From: an uncultured Eggerthellaceae bacterium
GTDB taxonomy: Bacteria; Actinomycetota; Coriobacteriia; Coriobacteriales; Eggerthellaceae
DNA: 5,445 bases
Assembly (NCBI GenBank): GCA_902497215.1
Contig: CABVEH010000094.1
Span: 1 to 5,445 of the forward strand
Reading direction: 5' to 3'
In this document: piece after piece, positions 1 through 5,395 of the stretch
Layout of the letters: each line of letters begins with the position of its first letter
How positions within the stretch are numbered: the first letter of the stretch is position 1
Notes under the pieces: generated by a model
What the model was told of the DNA's origin: nothing
The model's input: only the letters and a program-made list of their open reading frames with translations
Database searches by the model: none
Position numbers and translations under genes: made by a program

Positions 1-827
1 TGCCTGTAGGGGCCGAAGGAGTGGCGGCAGTTGACCCCGCCCAGGATGTCCCCCAGGGTGCCGCTCATGCAGTGCAGGTAGAAGTCGGGGTAGGTCACGC
101 CCTCTATCGTCACCTCGCCGTTGAGGCTGTAGCAGCGCCCCTGCCACTCGGCGTGCGACGGTCGCGCGTCTGCATGGCTCGACACCTCCACCAGCTTAAT
201 CTCCAGCCCTTCCAAGCGTTCCATGGCCATGTCGTTGGCGGCCTGGGATATCTGTGTCCTCACGTGCCGCCTCACGGCCACGTCGACCTTGTTGCGCACG
301 GTCGCCTTGCCGGTGGCCGCGTCCTGGTACGACACGACGTCGATGCCGTCCCTCGTGAGCTTGCGCACGGCCGCATGCACTGCCTTGTCCGTGGTCGTGA
401 ACCCGGCGTTCACCTTCGTCACCGCCTCCACGGAAGCCGCGAGGAACGCCCGTCTGGCCCCTTCCGCCATTGCCAGGTTGCCGCGCGCGAGCACGGCCGA
501 GAGGGACGCCGCCGTGGCGACGATCTGCGCCGGGGCCTTGCGCTCGTCTGTCAGCATGCGTTCGCGGTCATCGGCGTCGGCGGCCTCCAGGAACCTCTCC
601 ACGGTGTCCAGCACCGCATCGGATATCTCGCCCCGGTGTTCGGCCACGATGCGCCTCAGCTCCGCCTCCTGGGTCTGTGCGAGAAGCGCGATCTCGCCCG
701 CCGTCTTCGACGTCACGTCGCCGGACACCATCGTCTCGACCAGGTGGTCGAGCATTTCGGCCTCTATCTGCGTGTACACGGCGGCGACGGCGTCGCCCGC
801 CTCGCCGAGCTGGGCGGGGGAGAGCAT
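1..827 (-). CDS. Phage minor capsid protein 2 (MuF-type), 3' end outside window
   Basis: The 275 visible residues are open from the ATG at 827 to the window edge; the C terminus is missing. The protein is probably a low-copy head protein bound to the portal, as in SPP1/A118-type phages. Residues 1-200 are mostly helical, Ala/Glu/Arg-rich and without membrane segments. The diagnostic part is near residues 216-274: SSHADARPSHAEWQG followed by CYSLNG, then GVNCRHSFGPY. This is the pattern of the Phage_min_cap2 family (Pfam PF06152), including the conserved His, the EWQG core and the NCRH motif. The start lies one base after the portal stop codon. Only a weak AGG is seen upstream, so translation is probably coupled to the portal. 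Family members are often somewhat longer, so a modest C-terminal extension is expected; some MuF proteins carry effector or toxin domains there, which cannot be judged here. Family assignment is confident, exact role less so. Confidence 0.9.
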   Translation of the reverse strand, partial: MLSPAQLGEAGDAVAAVYTQIEAEMLDHLVETMVSGDVTSKTAGEIALLAQTQEAELRRIVAEHRGEISDAVLDTVERFLEAADADDRERMLTDERKAPAQIVATAASLSAVLARGNLAMAEGARRAFLAASVEAVTKVNAGFTTTDKAVHAAVRKLTRDGIDVVSYQDAATGKATVRNKVDVAVRRHVRTQISQAANDMAMERLEGLEIKLVEVSSHADARPSHAEWQGRCYSLNGEVTIEGVTYPDFYLHCMSGTLGDILGGVNCRHSFGPYR

Positions 828-828
828 G

Positions 829-2238
829 TTAGAAGCCTAGTTCCAGCGCAGGCTCCTGCGGAAGCGCGGCCTTGGCCTCTTCCTCGGACATGCCCATGTA
901 CTCCTTGAGATACATCCACTTCGGAACGACGCCTGCGGCGATCTCGGCGAGCATCTGCGCCTTGGCGGTCTGTGTGTCGGTTATCACCGAGTCGTCGAAC
1001 TCGACGGAGACCGCACCGAAGCTCTCCTCGATCTGCGCGCCGCAATGGATGCGCGCGTTTTCGAGGAGCGCGCCCACCACGTCCTGGATGGCCCCGCGCA
1101 CGATGTTCTCGTGCTTGCGCACGTTGCGCATGAGCGCCCCGTTGTCTGCCACGACCTCCGTGGCGGTCTTCAGCCCCCCCGCCTTGTCCAGCGTGAAGTA
1201 GTTCTGCCCGAAGCCGCATATCTCGCCAAGCTCGGCCAGGGCGATGTCGAGCGCGTCCTTCAGCTGCGCCGTCCTGATGTCGGGGGAGAACACGTCTATC
1301 TTCTTGCTCGCGTTCGCGCCGTCGACGGCCCGGAAAACCTGCTGGTCCGTGCGGGACAGTGGCACCAGCTTGCCGTCCTGGGAGCGCACGTCGATAAGCT
1401 CCTCGTCCATGAACACCTTGACTGCCGTGAGGTCGACCTCCTGGAACAGCGAGTCGAAGGCGAGGTCCACGGCCTTGATGGCGGACAGGGCGTCCGCGAA
1501 GATGCTCATCCCGTAGGGGCAGAGGTCGGCCGCCGTGTTCTCTATGGCCGGCCTAACTACGCCGAACGGCTTCCTTGCGCTCCTCGTGTCGAAGTCGGAC
1601 ATGTAGCCGTAGTCCTCGGGGGTGAGCCTCTCGCCCTTGGAGAACAGCATCGTCTTGACGTGGTAGGTCCCACCCTCGATCACGTAGAGGGTCAGGCGCT
1701 CGACCTGCTTGCCCTTGCACGACATCCGCGTGGCCACGGCGCATTCCGTGATGCCCTCGGCGTCGTACGACAGCGGCTTGAAGCCCCGTGCGTCGTACCG
1801 CTGCAACCGTATCATGCTGTCCTCGTCGGCGTCCTTTATATCGAAGTCGAGCACCCATGAACCGGTGCCGACCGAGAACGCGCGCTCTATCAGGTTCTGC
1901 CCGTTCGGCCAGAAGTTGTTCTCTGCGAGGTACGCCTGCAGCCATGCGTTGGCGTGCTTGCCCTCGACGGACACCTTGGTGTCCTCCGTGAGCATGAGCG
2001 AGGCGTATTCGCGGCAAACCCTCTTCGCAGGGTGCACTGTGTACCTGGGGCGCGGCTTCTTTATGGGGTCGCCCTTTTCGTTCCTGGCGTAGTAGTGGTC
2101 GGTGTAGAAGTCGTCGCTGGCCTCGTACCATGCGTTCCACGTCTTTATAAGGGCGTCCATCCCGCCGTAGATGCCGTACCCTGCGTCGGTTATGGCCTGC
2201 TTGGCCTCGCCCGACATCTCGAACTCGTCGATTGCCAC
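829..2238 (-). CDS. Phage portal protein, A118/SPP1-like
   Basis: This 469-residue protein should form the dodecameric ring at the capsid vertex through which the terminase pumps DNA. Recognisable stretches are KRVCREYASLMLTED (residues 72-86), CPYGMSIFADALSAIKAVDL (240-259), the NYFTLDKAGGLKTATEVV region (346-363), and a helical C-terminal segment around VVPKWMYLKEYMGMSEEEA. These match the pattern I know for the A118-family portal proteins of Gram-positive phages, and the length is normal for them. I chose the GTG at 2238 because AGAAAGG sits 8 bases upstream and the gap after the terminase stop is 32 bases; the ATG at 2217 is possible but has no good ribosome site. The frame stays open back to 2385, but that upstream part is Arg-rich and overlaps the terminase C terminus, so it is not coding. 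The next gene, a minor capsid protein, follows after one base. Confidence 0.92.
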   Translation of the reverse strand: MAIDEFEMSGEAKQAITDAGYGIYGGMDALIKTWNAWYEASDDFYTDHYYARNEKGDPIKKPRPRYTVHPAKRVCREYASLMLTEDTKVSVEGKHANAWLQAYLAENNFWPNGQNLIERAFSVGTGSWVLDFDIKDADEDSMIRLQRYDARGFKPLSYDAEGITECAVATRMSCKGKQVERLTLYVIEGGTYHVKTMLFSKGERLTPEDYGYMSDFDTRSARKPFGVVRPAIENTAADLCPYGMSIFADALSAIKAVDLAFDSLFQEVDLTAVKVFMDEELIDVRSQDGKLVPLSRTDQQVFRAVDGANASKKIDVFSPDIRTAQLKDALDIALAELGEICGFGQNYFTLDKAGGLKTATEVVADNGALMRNVRKHENIVRGAIQDVVGALLENARIHCGAQIEESFGAVSVEFDDSVITDTQTAKAQMLAEIAAGVVPKWMYLKEYMGMSEEEAKAALPQEPALELGF

Positions 2239-2246
2239 CTGCAGCG

Positions 2247-2253
2247 CCTTTCT
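2247..2253 (-). promoter_or_regulatory. Ribosome binding site supporting the portal GTG start
   Basis: The minus strand reads AGAAAGG, a partial match to the anti-Shine-Dalgarno complement, 8 bases before GTG at 2238. It decides for the GTG over the downstream ATG at 2217, which has no purine-rich site at a suitable distance. Confidence 0.5.
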
Positions 2254-2270
2254 CGTGCGTCGTCGTGGCC

Positions 2271-3950
2271 CTATTCTTGCGGCTGTGTCGCCCTGTACGC
2301 GCGCTTGCTCCGCGCCTCGCGCATGAACGCGTAGCGCGTCGCGTCCACCCAGTGGTCGTTGCCGTCGGGGATGGAGTTGAGCCATTCGCCGTCAGGCCCC
2401 TGCTCGTACTGCATCTCGCGCACCTCCTTGGCCAGTCGCGGGCACCGCACGGGGTCTATCACCCACCTGCACGACTGCAGGAATCGGTACGACGCGTCGC
2501 GCATGTTGCCCTTCCCTGCGGGCCTGGCCGACACCCCCGCGTCCTTCTGTGCGGCGATGGCGGTCGGGTCGGCGTCGTCGGAGAGGACGCGCGCCGCATG
2601 GTAGACCGACTCGCCCGACGCGTCGTCCGACCACGTGAGGGCCTCCATGATGCGCGCGGCCTGCTCGTTGGGCTGCAGCTTGTTCCCGCCGTCCTCGTAC
2701 CACGTGACGATGCGCCGCAAGCCCGGCTGCCACTCCGATATGGTGAACGCCCAGGGGTCTGGGAACCATCCGAAGTCCTGGCCGCACCTCATGTTGTCGA
2801 AGGCGTCTATCTCCTCGTCCGTGACGGTTCGGAACTCCACGCGGTCGAACACGTCGCCTCCGAGGCCCACGGGTAGGCCCAGGTACTCATGCTCGTAGGC
2901 CTGGGGGTCTATGCGCTTCAGCTCCTCGGCGTCCGATATGAACTGCTCGCCGAGCCATTCCGGCGGAACGTCCAGGTAGGTGGAGGCGTAGACCGGCTCG
3001 CCTGCGTCGCGCCTGCGCTCCATCTCCTGGTTTATCCAGCAGGCCTTCGTGCGGGGAGGGTTGAACGTGAACACGCGGATGGCCGCAGGGCCGCCGCGCG
3101 TGGCCGACTGCAGCACCTTGCGGACCTCGGCCATGCCCCGGAACATGTCGGCCTCTTCCACCCACACGAAGCCGATGTAGCCGAAGGGGGTCTTTATGCC
3201 CTTGACCTTGTTGGGGTTGTCGCAGCCCTTGAACTCGATCAGCTGCCCTGTGGACCTCTTGCGGATGCGGAACGTGGAGTCGGGAAGGTCGTAGTCGTCT
3301 GCGACCCCGAGGGCGTGTAACGCCCACACAACCTGGGCGTATGCGGAGTCGCGTATCTGGTTCTTGTAACGCATCAGCACAAGCCCGTGCTGGTCGGCGT
3401 GGCGCTCTATGTGGTAGACCAGCTCCAGCGACGCCCACGACGACTTCGTGGAGCCTCGCCCGCCTGCCATCCACATGTCGCGCTGCTGCTCGCGCTGGAT
3501 GATTCGATGCGGCTCCAGGAACGACGGTGCCAGCATGAGGGCGAAGTCGGCCACGAACTCGCGCTCGTCGGCCTCCAGGTCGTCCTGTGCGTAGGGGAGG
3601 AGCTGCTTGGTGGCCTTCACCAGCGCGTCGGCTGCGTTGTAGTTTATCCGGCCGTCGGCTGCGTACACGCGCTTGACGACCTTCTCGGCGGCCTCGGCGA
3701 GAAGGTCGAGCCGGGTGAGCAGCTTCACGCGCGAGAGGGTCGCCTGCTTGGCGGCCTCGGCCTGCAGGGCCTCGTACCTTGCCCGAACCTTGCCATCGGC
3801 GAGGGCGTGCGAGGCCTTGGAGTCCACCGTCTCGGGCTTCCACTTGGCTGCGGCGGGATATGCGCGAATGTATGCGTCCCGCTGCGACAGGCCGCTCACG
3901 ACGCCCTGCACGAACGCCTCCTGCTTTGGTGTCAGGTCTTCTGTTGACAT
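2271..3950 (-). CDS. Terminase with small-subunit (TerS) and large-subunit (TerL) parts fused in one frame
   Basis: This 559-residue protein should recognise phage DNA, cut it and drive it into the prohead. Residues 1-60 (LTPKQEAFVQGVVSG, then RDAYIRAYP, then SKASHALADGKVRARYEAL) fit the N-terminal helix-turn-helix region of Terminase_2/XtmA-type small subunits. Residues 61-125 are helical. From about residue 130 there is a complete PBSX-type large subunit: Walker A GGRGSTKS (163-170), Walker B FVWVEEAD (261-268) and the coupling motif FTFNPP (294-299). The C-terminal RNase H-like nuclease has likely metal ligands D392 (GQDFGW), D458 (SDDADP) and D536 (GNDHWVDATRYA). Normal TerL length is about 420-450, so the extra ~125 residues are the TerS part. 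The start is the ATG at 3950; upstream sequence in the same frame is noncoding-looking and overlaps the previous gene. No clear ribosome site precedes it. The TerL call is near certain; the TerS part is inferred from motif and position. Confidence 0.93.
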   Translation of the reverse strand: MSTEDLTPKQEAFVQGVVSGLSQRDAYIRAYPAAAKWKPETVDSKASHALADGKVRARYEALQAEAAKQATLSRVKLLTRLDLLAEAAEKVVKRVYAADGRINYNAADALVKATKQLLPYAQDDLEADEREFVADFALMLAPSFLEPHRIIQREQQRDMWMAGGRGSTKSSWASLELVYHIERHADQHGLVLMRYKNQIRDSAYAQVVWALHALGVADDYDLPDSTFRIRKRSTGQLIEFKGCDNPNKVKGIKTPFGYIGFVWVEEADMFRGMAEVRKVLQSATRGGPAAIRVFTFNPPRTKACWINQEMERRRDAGEPVYASTYLDVPPEWLGEQFISDAEELKRIDPQAYEHEYLGLPVGLGGDVFDRVEFRTVTDEEIDAFDNMRCGQDFGWFPDPWAFTISEWQPGLRRIVTWYEDGGNKLQPNEQAARIMEALTWSDDASGESVYHAARVLSDDADPTAIAAQKDAGVSARPAGKGNMRDASYRFLQSCRWVIDPVRCPRLAKEVREMQYEQGPDGEWLNSIPDGNDHWVDATRYAFMREARSKRAYRATQPQE

Positions 3951-4065
3951 GCGCCGATGGTGCGCGAAATGTCGCCAGGAAACGGGAGGGCCGCCCCGAA
4001 GGACGGCCCCGAAAGAAGGAGGTGCGACAGCCGAAGCCGCATTTTGAGTATGGGCGAGGTGTCGC
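3951..4065. other. Intergenic gap upstream of terminase with hairpin and paired GCGA-N4-TCGC elements
   Basis: This is the longest noncoding stretch in a window where genes otherwise overlap or nearly touch. It holds the hairpin at 3988-4009 and two copies of a short element: GCGAAATGTCGCC at 3964-3976 and GCGAGGTGTCGCC at 4054-4066 (11 of 13 bases identical). The last base of the second copy is also the last base of the Lar-like gene's stop codon. Each copy is an inverted repeat, GCGA and TCGC around four bases. I see no convincing -35/-10 promoter. The position directly before terS-terL is where cos or pac packaging sites and head-operon control sites often lie; assigning such a role here is inference. 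Confidence 0.4.
3988..4009 (-). terminator. Strong UUCG-loop hairpin before the terminase; possible terminator
   Basis: On the minus strand two 9-base arms, GGGCCGTCC and GGGCGGCCC, enclose a TTCG loop. In RNA this gives nine pairs, eight Watson-Crick and one G-U wobble, closed by C-G around UUCG, which is the especially stable cUUCGg tetraloop. On the plus strand the wobble becomes a C-A mismatch and the loop is CGAA, so the structure favours the minus-strand transcript, the direction of all the genes. The sequence after it (TCCCGTTTCC) is only mildly T-rich, so it is a poor match to a classical intrinsic terminator. It may be a partial terminator separating the small-gene operon from the head genes, an mRNA stabiliser, or part of a packaging site. 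Confidence 0.45.
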
Positions 4066-4398
4066 CTAGATGACCACCTTCGCCCCGCAGCTAGGGCAGA
4101 ATCCGGGAGTGCGCACGTGCGCCCATTCCTCGGTCGCGTCCGTCCTGTCGAGCAGGTGCCACTGCATGCCGCATTCGGAGCATTCGAACTCTCGCCCCCC
4201 GTAGACGTTCTCGCACGTCCGCTCGTGGCGGGTGTTCCACCATTCAACCAGCCCGTCCTTGCCGATGTACTTGGTGGCTTTGTCGGCAACCATGTGATGC
4301 CTCTCGCATGTTGGGCAGTCGATTACCCAGCCAATATGCCCGACATGCTGCAATTCGACTTCGCTGCCGCAGAAGGGGCAGGGCTTCAGCTCGCTCAT
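4066..4398 (-). CDS. Lar-like zinc protein with an additional C-terminal zinc ribbon
   Basis: This 110-residue protein has two metal-binding parts. The N-terminal one begins MSELKPCPFCGSEVEL and continues with CPTC at 28-31, a Lys/Thr stretch, and the sequence EWWNTRHER at 52-60. That arrangement (CPFCG, second CxxC, A/V-x-WN-x-R ending) is typical of the Lar restriction-alleviation family (Pfam PF14354), widespread in phages. Lar of the Rac prophage modulates type I restriction, but most family members are untested, so the function here is not established. The second part has CSEC (73-76) and CPSCGAK (101-107), a separate zinc ribbon. The start is well supported: ATG overlaps the upstream stop as ATGA, and GGAGGTGA lies 4 bases before it. 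The gene is the last of the small-gene run, followed by the structured gap before the terminase. Confidence 0.87.
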   Translation of the reverse strand: MSELKPCPFCGSEVELQHVGHIGWVIDCPTCERHHMVADKATKYIGKDGLVEWWNTRHERTCENVYGGREFECSECGMQWHLLDRTDATEEWAHVRTPGFCPSCGAKVVI

Positions 4399-4577
4399 GA
4401 GATCACCTCCACTCCTGTTATAGTTGCCGTCGCTTCGACCGTATACGTCTCGCCGCACGCGCCGCAGATAACCTCCATTAGGCCGCCAAACGCTGTTCCG
4501 GAATCCCAGTCGTACATGTTCGGTTCGTCCGACGGATAGCTTTTGCTTCCGCAATGCGGGCATTCGACTTCTAACAT
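4395..4577 (-). CDS. Small four-cysteine zinc-ribbon protein
   Basis: A 60-residue protein with CPHC at 6-9 and CGAC at 38-41, that is, two CxxC knuckles about 28 residues apart, which should hold one zinc ion in a zinc-ribbon fold. The middle is acidic and Gly/Asp-rich (SDEPNMYDWDSGTAFGG) and the end is a Thr/Val beta-like strand (YTVEATATITGVEV). There is no signal peptide or membrane segment. The start has a strong GAGGAGG site, with AGGAGG 4 bases before the ATG and 12 noncoding bases after the previous gene. Its stop overlaps the start of the Lar-like gene (ATGA), so the two are coupled. I do not recognise a named family; nucleic-acid or protein binding is possible but not shown. Confidence 0.82.
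   Translation of the reverse strand: MLEVECPHCGSKSYPSDEPNMYDWDSGTAFGGLMEVICGACGETYTVEATATITGVEVIS
4403..4410 (-). promoter_or_regulatory. Near-perfect Shine-Dalgarno for the Lar-like gene
   Basis: The minus strand reads GGAGGTGA, a full match to the 16S anti-Shine-Dalgarno, 4 bases before the ATG at 4398 and inside the end of the upstream gene. It fixes the start and rules out the much longer open frame that reaches back to 4596. Confidence 0.75.
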
Positions 4578-4589
4578 GGAACCTCCTCG

Positions 4590-4946
4590 TCAACACCTGA
4601 TTCCCAAGGCTTCAAGTTCGCTGCGCTTCTTTGCAACCAGCTCCCTACTGGGGAACACGATCTCTTCTGCTGCCCCATGAGCTATCCCTAATAGAGACAG
4701 TGCCACCCGCTCCAACTGTTCGAAGCGTTGCTCCGGCACATAGCGCCTGATCTCGTAGGTGCCGTCCAGGACGCTCCCGTCGTTTGCGAACACAACCGAA
4801 TCCGGGAAGCCGTGCGGAACGGCCGTGTTCCATTCGGTGCCTTCGAGATGCGCTACGCACTTCGGCGGGAACCTTCTGTCGAGGGCGCTCAGGAACGCCA
4901 TCGTGTTGTCCTTGGGCTTCATTGATTCAGTCGAGCAGTCGCTCAT
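4590..4946 (-). CDS. Unidentified small phage protein (118 aa)
   Basis: I do not recognise this protein. It is 118 residues, soluble in appearance, with a hydrophilic N terminus (MSDCSTESMKPKDN), a mixed middle with SVVFANDGSVLDGTYEIRRY (residues 50-69) that looks like beta strands, and a helical end (EQRFEQLERVALSLLG, then SRELVAKKRSELEALGI). It has three scattered cysteines and no CxxC pair, unlike its neighbours. I chose the ATG at 4946 rather than the earlier in-frame ATG at 4973: it overlaps the preceding stop as ATGA and has AGGAGG 10 bases upstream. Base composition looks somewhat less GC-rich than the head genes, as is common for accessory phage genes. The coding call is good; the function is unknown. 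Confidence 0.78.
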   Translation of the reverse strand: MSDCSTESMKPKDNTMAFLSALDRRFPPKCVAHLEGTEWNTAVPHGFPDSVVFANDGSVLDGTYEIRRYVPEQRFEQLERVALSLLGIAHGAAEEIVFPSRELVAKKRSELEALGIRC

Positions 4947-5131
4947 AGCTTCAACGCCTCCTGTCCTTCGCATTCCTTAGGTTGCGGCTTCGGCTTCGGC
5001 TCCCACACGTCGAACGAGTCGGCCGCCATGTCGTTGCCTCGCCAGTGGAGGCACTTGCGAACCTTTGGCAGCGCCTCGTCGCTCACGGTGATGCCCTTGC
5101 ACTGACAGTAGTTCACGTCCTCGCACGTCAT
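4943..5131 (-). CDS. Cys-rich small protein, second reading frame of a probably frameshifted gene
   Basis: This 62-codon frame starts MTCEDVNYCQCKGITVS and continues with KVRKCLHWRGNDMAADSFD and a Pro/Lys-rich tail (WEPKPKPQPK). Four or five cysteines near the N terminus suggest a metal-binding knuckle. The composition looks like real protein, and its stop overlaps the start of the next gene as ATGA, so the frame is in use at its 3' end. Its own ATG is doubtful: GGAG touches the ATG with no spacer, which would not work as a ribosome site. The better reading is that it is the C-terminal part of a gene beginning at 5201 in another frame. If it is an independent gene, it would depend on coupling to the overlapping upstream frame. 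Family not recognised. Confidence 0.6.
   Translation of the reverse strand: MTCEDVNYCQCKGITVSDEALPKVRKCLHWRGNDMAADSFDVWEPKPKPQPKECEGQEALKL
4957..4962 (-). promoter_or_regulatory. Shine-Dalgarno for the 118-aa gene
   Basis: AGGAGG on the minus strand lies 10 bases before the ATG at 4946, within the last codons of the upstream Cys-rich reading frame. It supports this start over the in-frame ATG at 4973. Confidence 0.6.
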
Positions 5132-5201
5132 CTCCGCACAGTTTGCCGTTGGTCGCGCACTCGGCTTCGTGGTCGCACTCGAATGGAAGCACCATGCTCA
5201 T
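4977..5201 (-). CDS. Cys-rich N-terminal frame (74 codons) probably continuing by +1 shift into 4943-5131
   Basis: The ATG at 5201 overlaps the preceding stop (ATGA) and has GGGAGG 9 bases upstream, a convincing start. The first 22-26 residues (MSMVLPFECDHEAECATNGK then LCG) look like a cysteine-knuckle protein with C9, C15 and C22. After about residue 27 the frame turns into Arg/Gly-rich sequence (HHRERRGAAKG, ARQRHGGRLVRR) typical of a wrong frame in GC-rich DNA, while the frame one base further on (4943-5131) becomes protein-like. From start at 5201 to stop at 4943 is 259 bases, one more than a multiple of three. I infer one gene of about 85 codons with an extra base, or a +1 shift, near 5130-5140. 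If there is no shift, the product is this 74-residue protein. Confidence 0.5.
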   Translation of the reverse strand: MSMVLPFECDHEAECATNGKLCGDDVRGRELLSVQGHHRERRGAAKGSQVPPLARQRHGGRLVRRVGAEAEAAT

Positions 5202-5395
5202 GAGGCGTCGCCTCCCAGCTTCTCGCCACAATAGGGGCAGAACTCGAAACCGTAGAGAGCCGTTTCGAAGTACCCTACCCGGGGGATGTACTTCCTGAAC
5301 CTCGCTTGCGAGGTCGCAGACCCCTTCATCTTGACGATGCCGCCCAGTTCGTCCGGCATGGCGTCGCAAATGTGCTCGTATTCGTAATCAGCCAT
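5198..5395 (-). CDS. Small CPYCG-motif protein (65 aa)
   Basis: A 65-residue protein beginning MADYEYEHICDAMPDELGG and ending with FEFCPYCGEKLGGDAS. The CPYCG knuckle (C53, C56) near the C terminus is a common end of short phage proteins; with C10 it gives three cysteines, so it might bind metal alone or as a dimer. There is no membrane segment. The start is the ATG at 5395, which shares its A with the upstream stop (TGATG); GGAG lies 11 bases before it. A GTG one codon earlier is also in frame but less likely. The stop overlaps the next start (ATGA). I know of no assigned function for such proteins. Confidence 0.78.
   Translation of the reverse strand: MADYEYEHICDAMPDELGGIVKMKGSATSQARFRKYIPRVGYFETALYGFEFCPYCGEKLGGDAS

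Noticed and set aside
21..908. Long plus-strand open frame of 295 codons
   Set aside because: It lies opposite the well-supported minor capsid gene and the portal end, is rich in His/Arg/Gly/Val as expected for an antisense frame of GC-rich coding DNA, and has no ribosome site.
1045..1860. Plus-strand open frame of 271 codons
   Set aside because: It is entirely antisense to the portal gene, shows no domain or motif, and has shadow-like composition.
2232..2876. Plus-strand open frame of 214 codons
   Set aside because: It is antisense to the terminase nuclease domain and lacks any recognisable motif.
2887..3843. Minus-strand 318-codon frame inside the terminase
   Set aside because: It is an out-of-frame reading of the terminase gene, extremely Arg/Gly-rich, without the motifs present in the true frame.
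3933..4043. Possible 36-codon minus-strand leader peptide starting in the gap before the terminase
   Set aside because: It has no ribosome site, runs through the hairpin, overlaps the terminase start out of frame and has an unremarkable composition.
4011..4072. AGAAGGAGGTG on the plus strand followed by a short ATG frame near 4050
   Set aside because: The match to a ribosome site is good, but the only suitable ATG gives a seven-residue peptide, and no plus-strand genes exist nearby; likely chance.
3951..4289. Upstream in-frame extension of the terminase to 4289
   Set aside because: It overlaps the Lar-like gene, is low-complexity Thr/Arg/Ser-rich and reads through the noncoding hairpin; the TerS-type N terminus begins naturally at the ATG at 3950.
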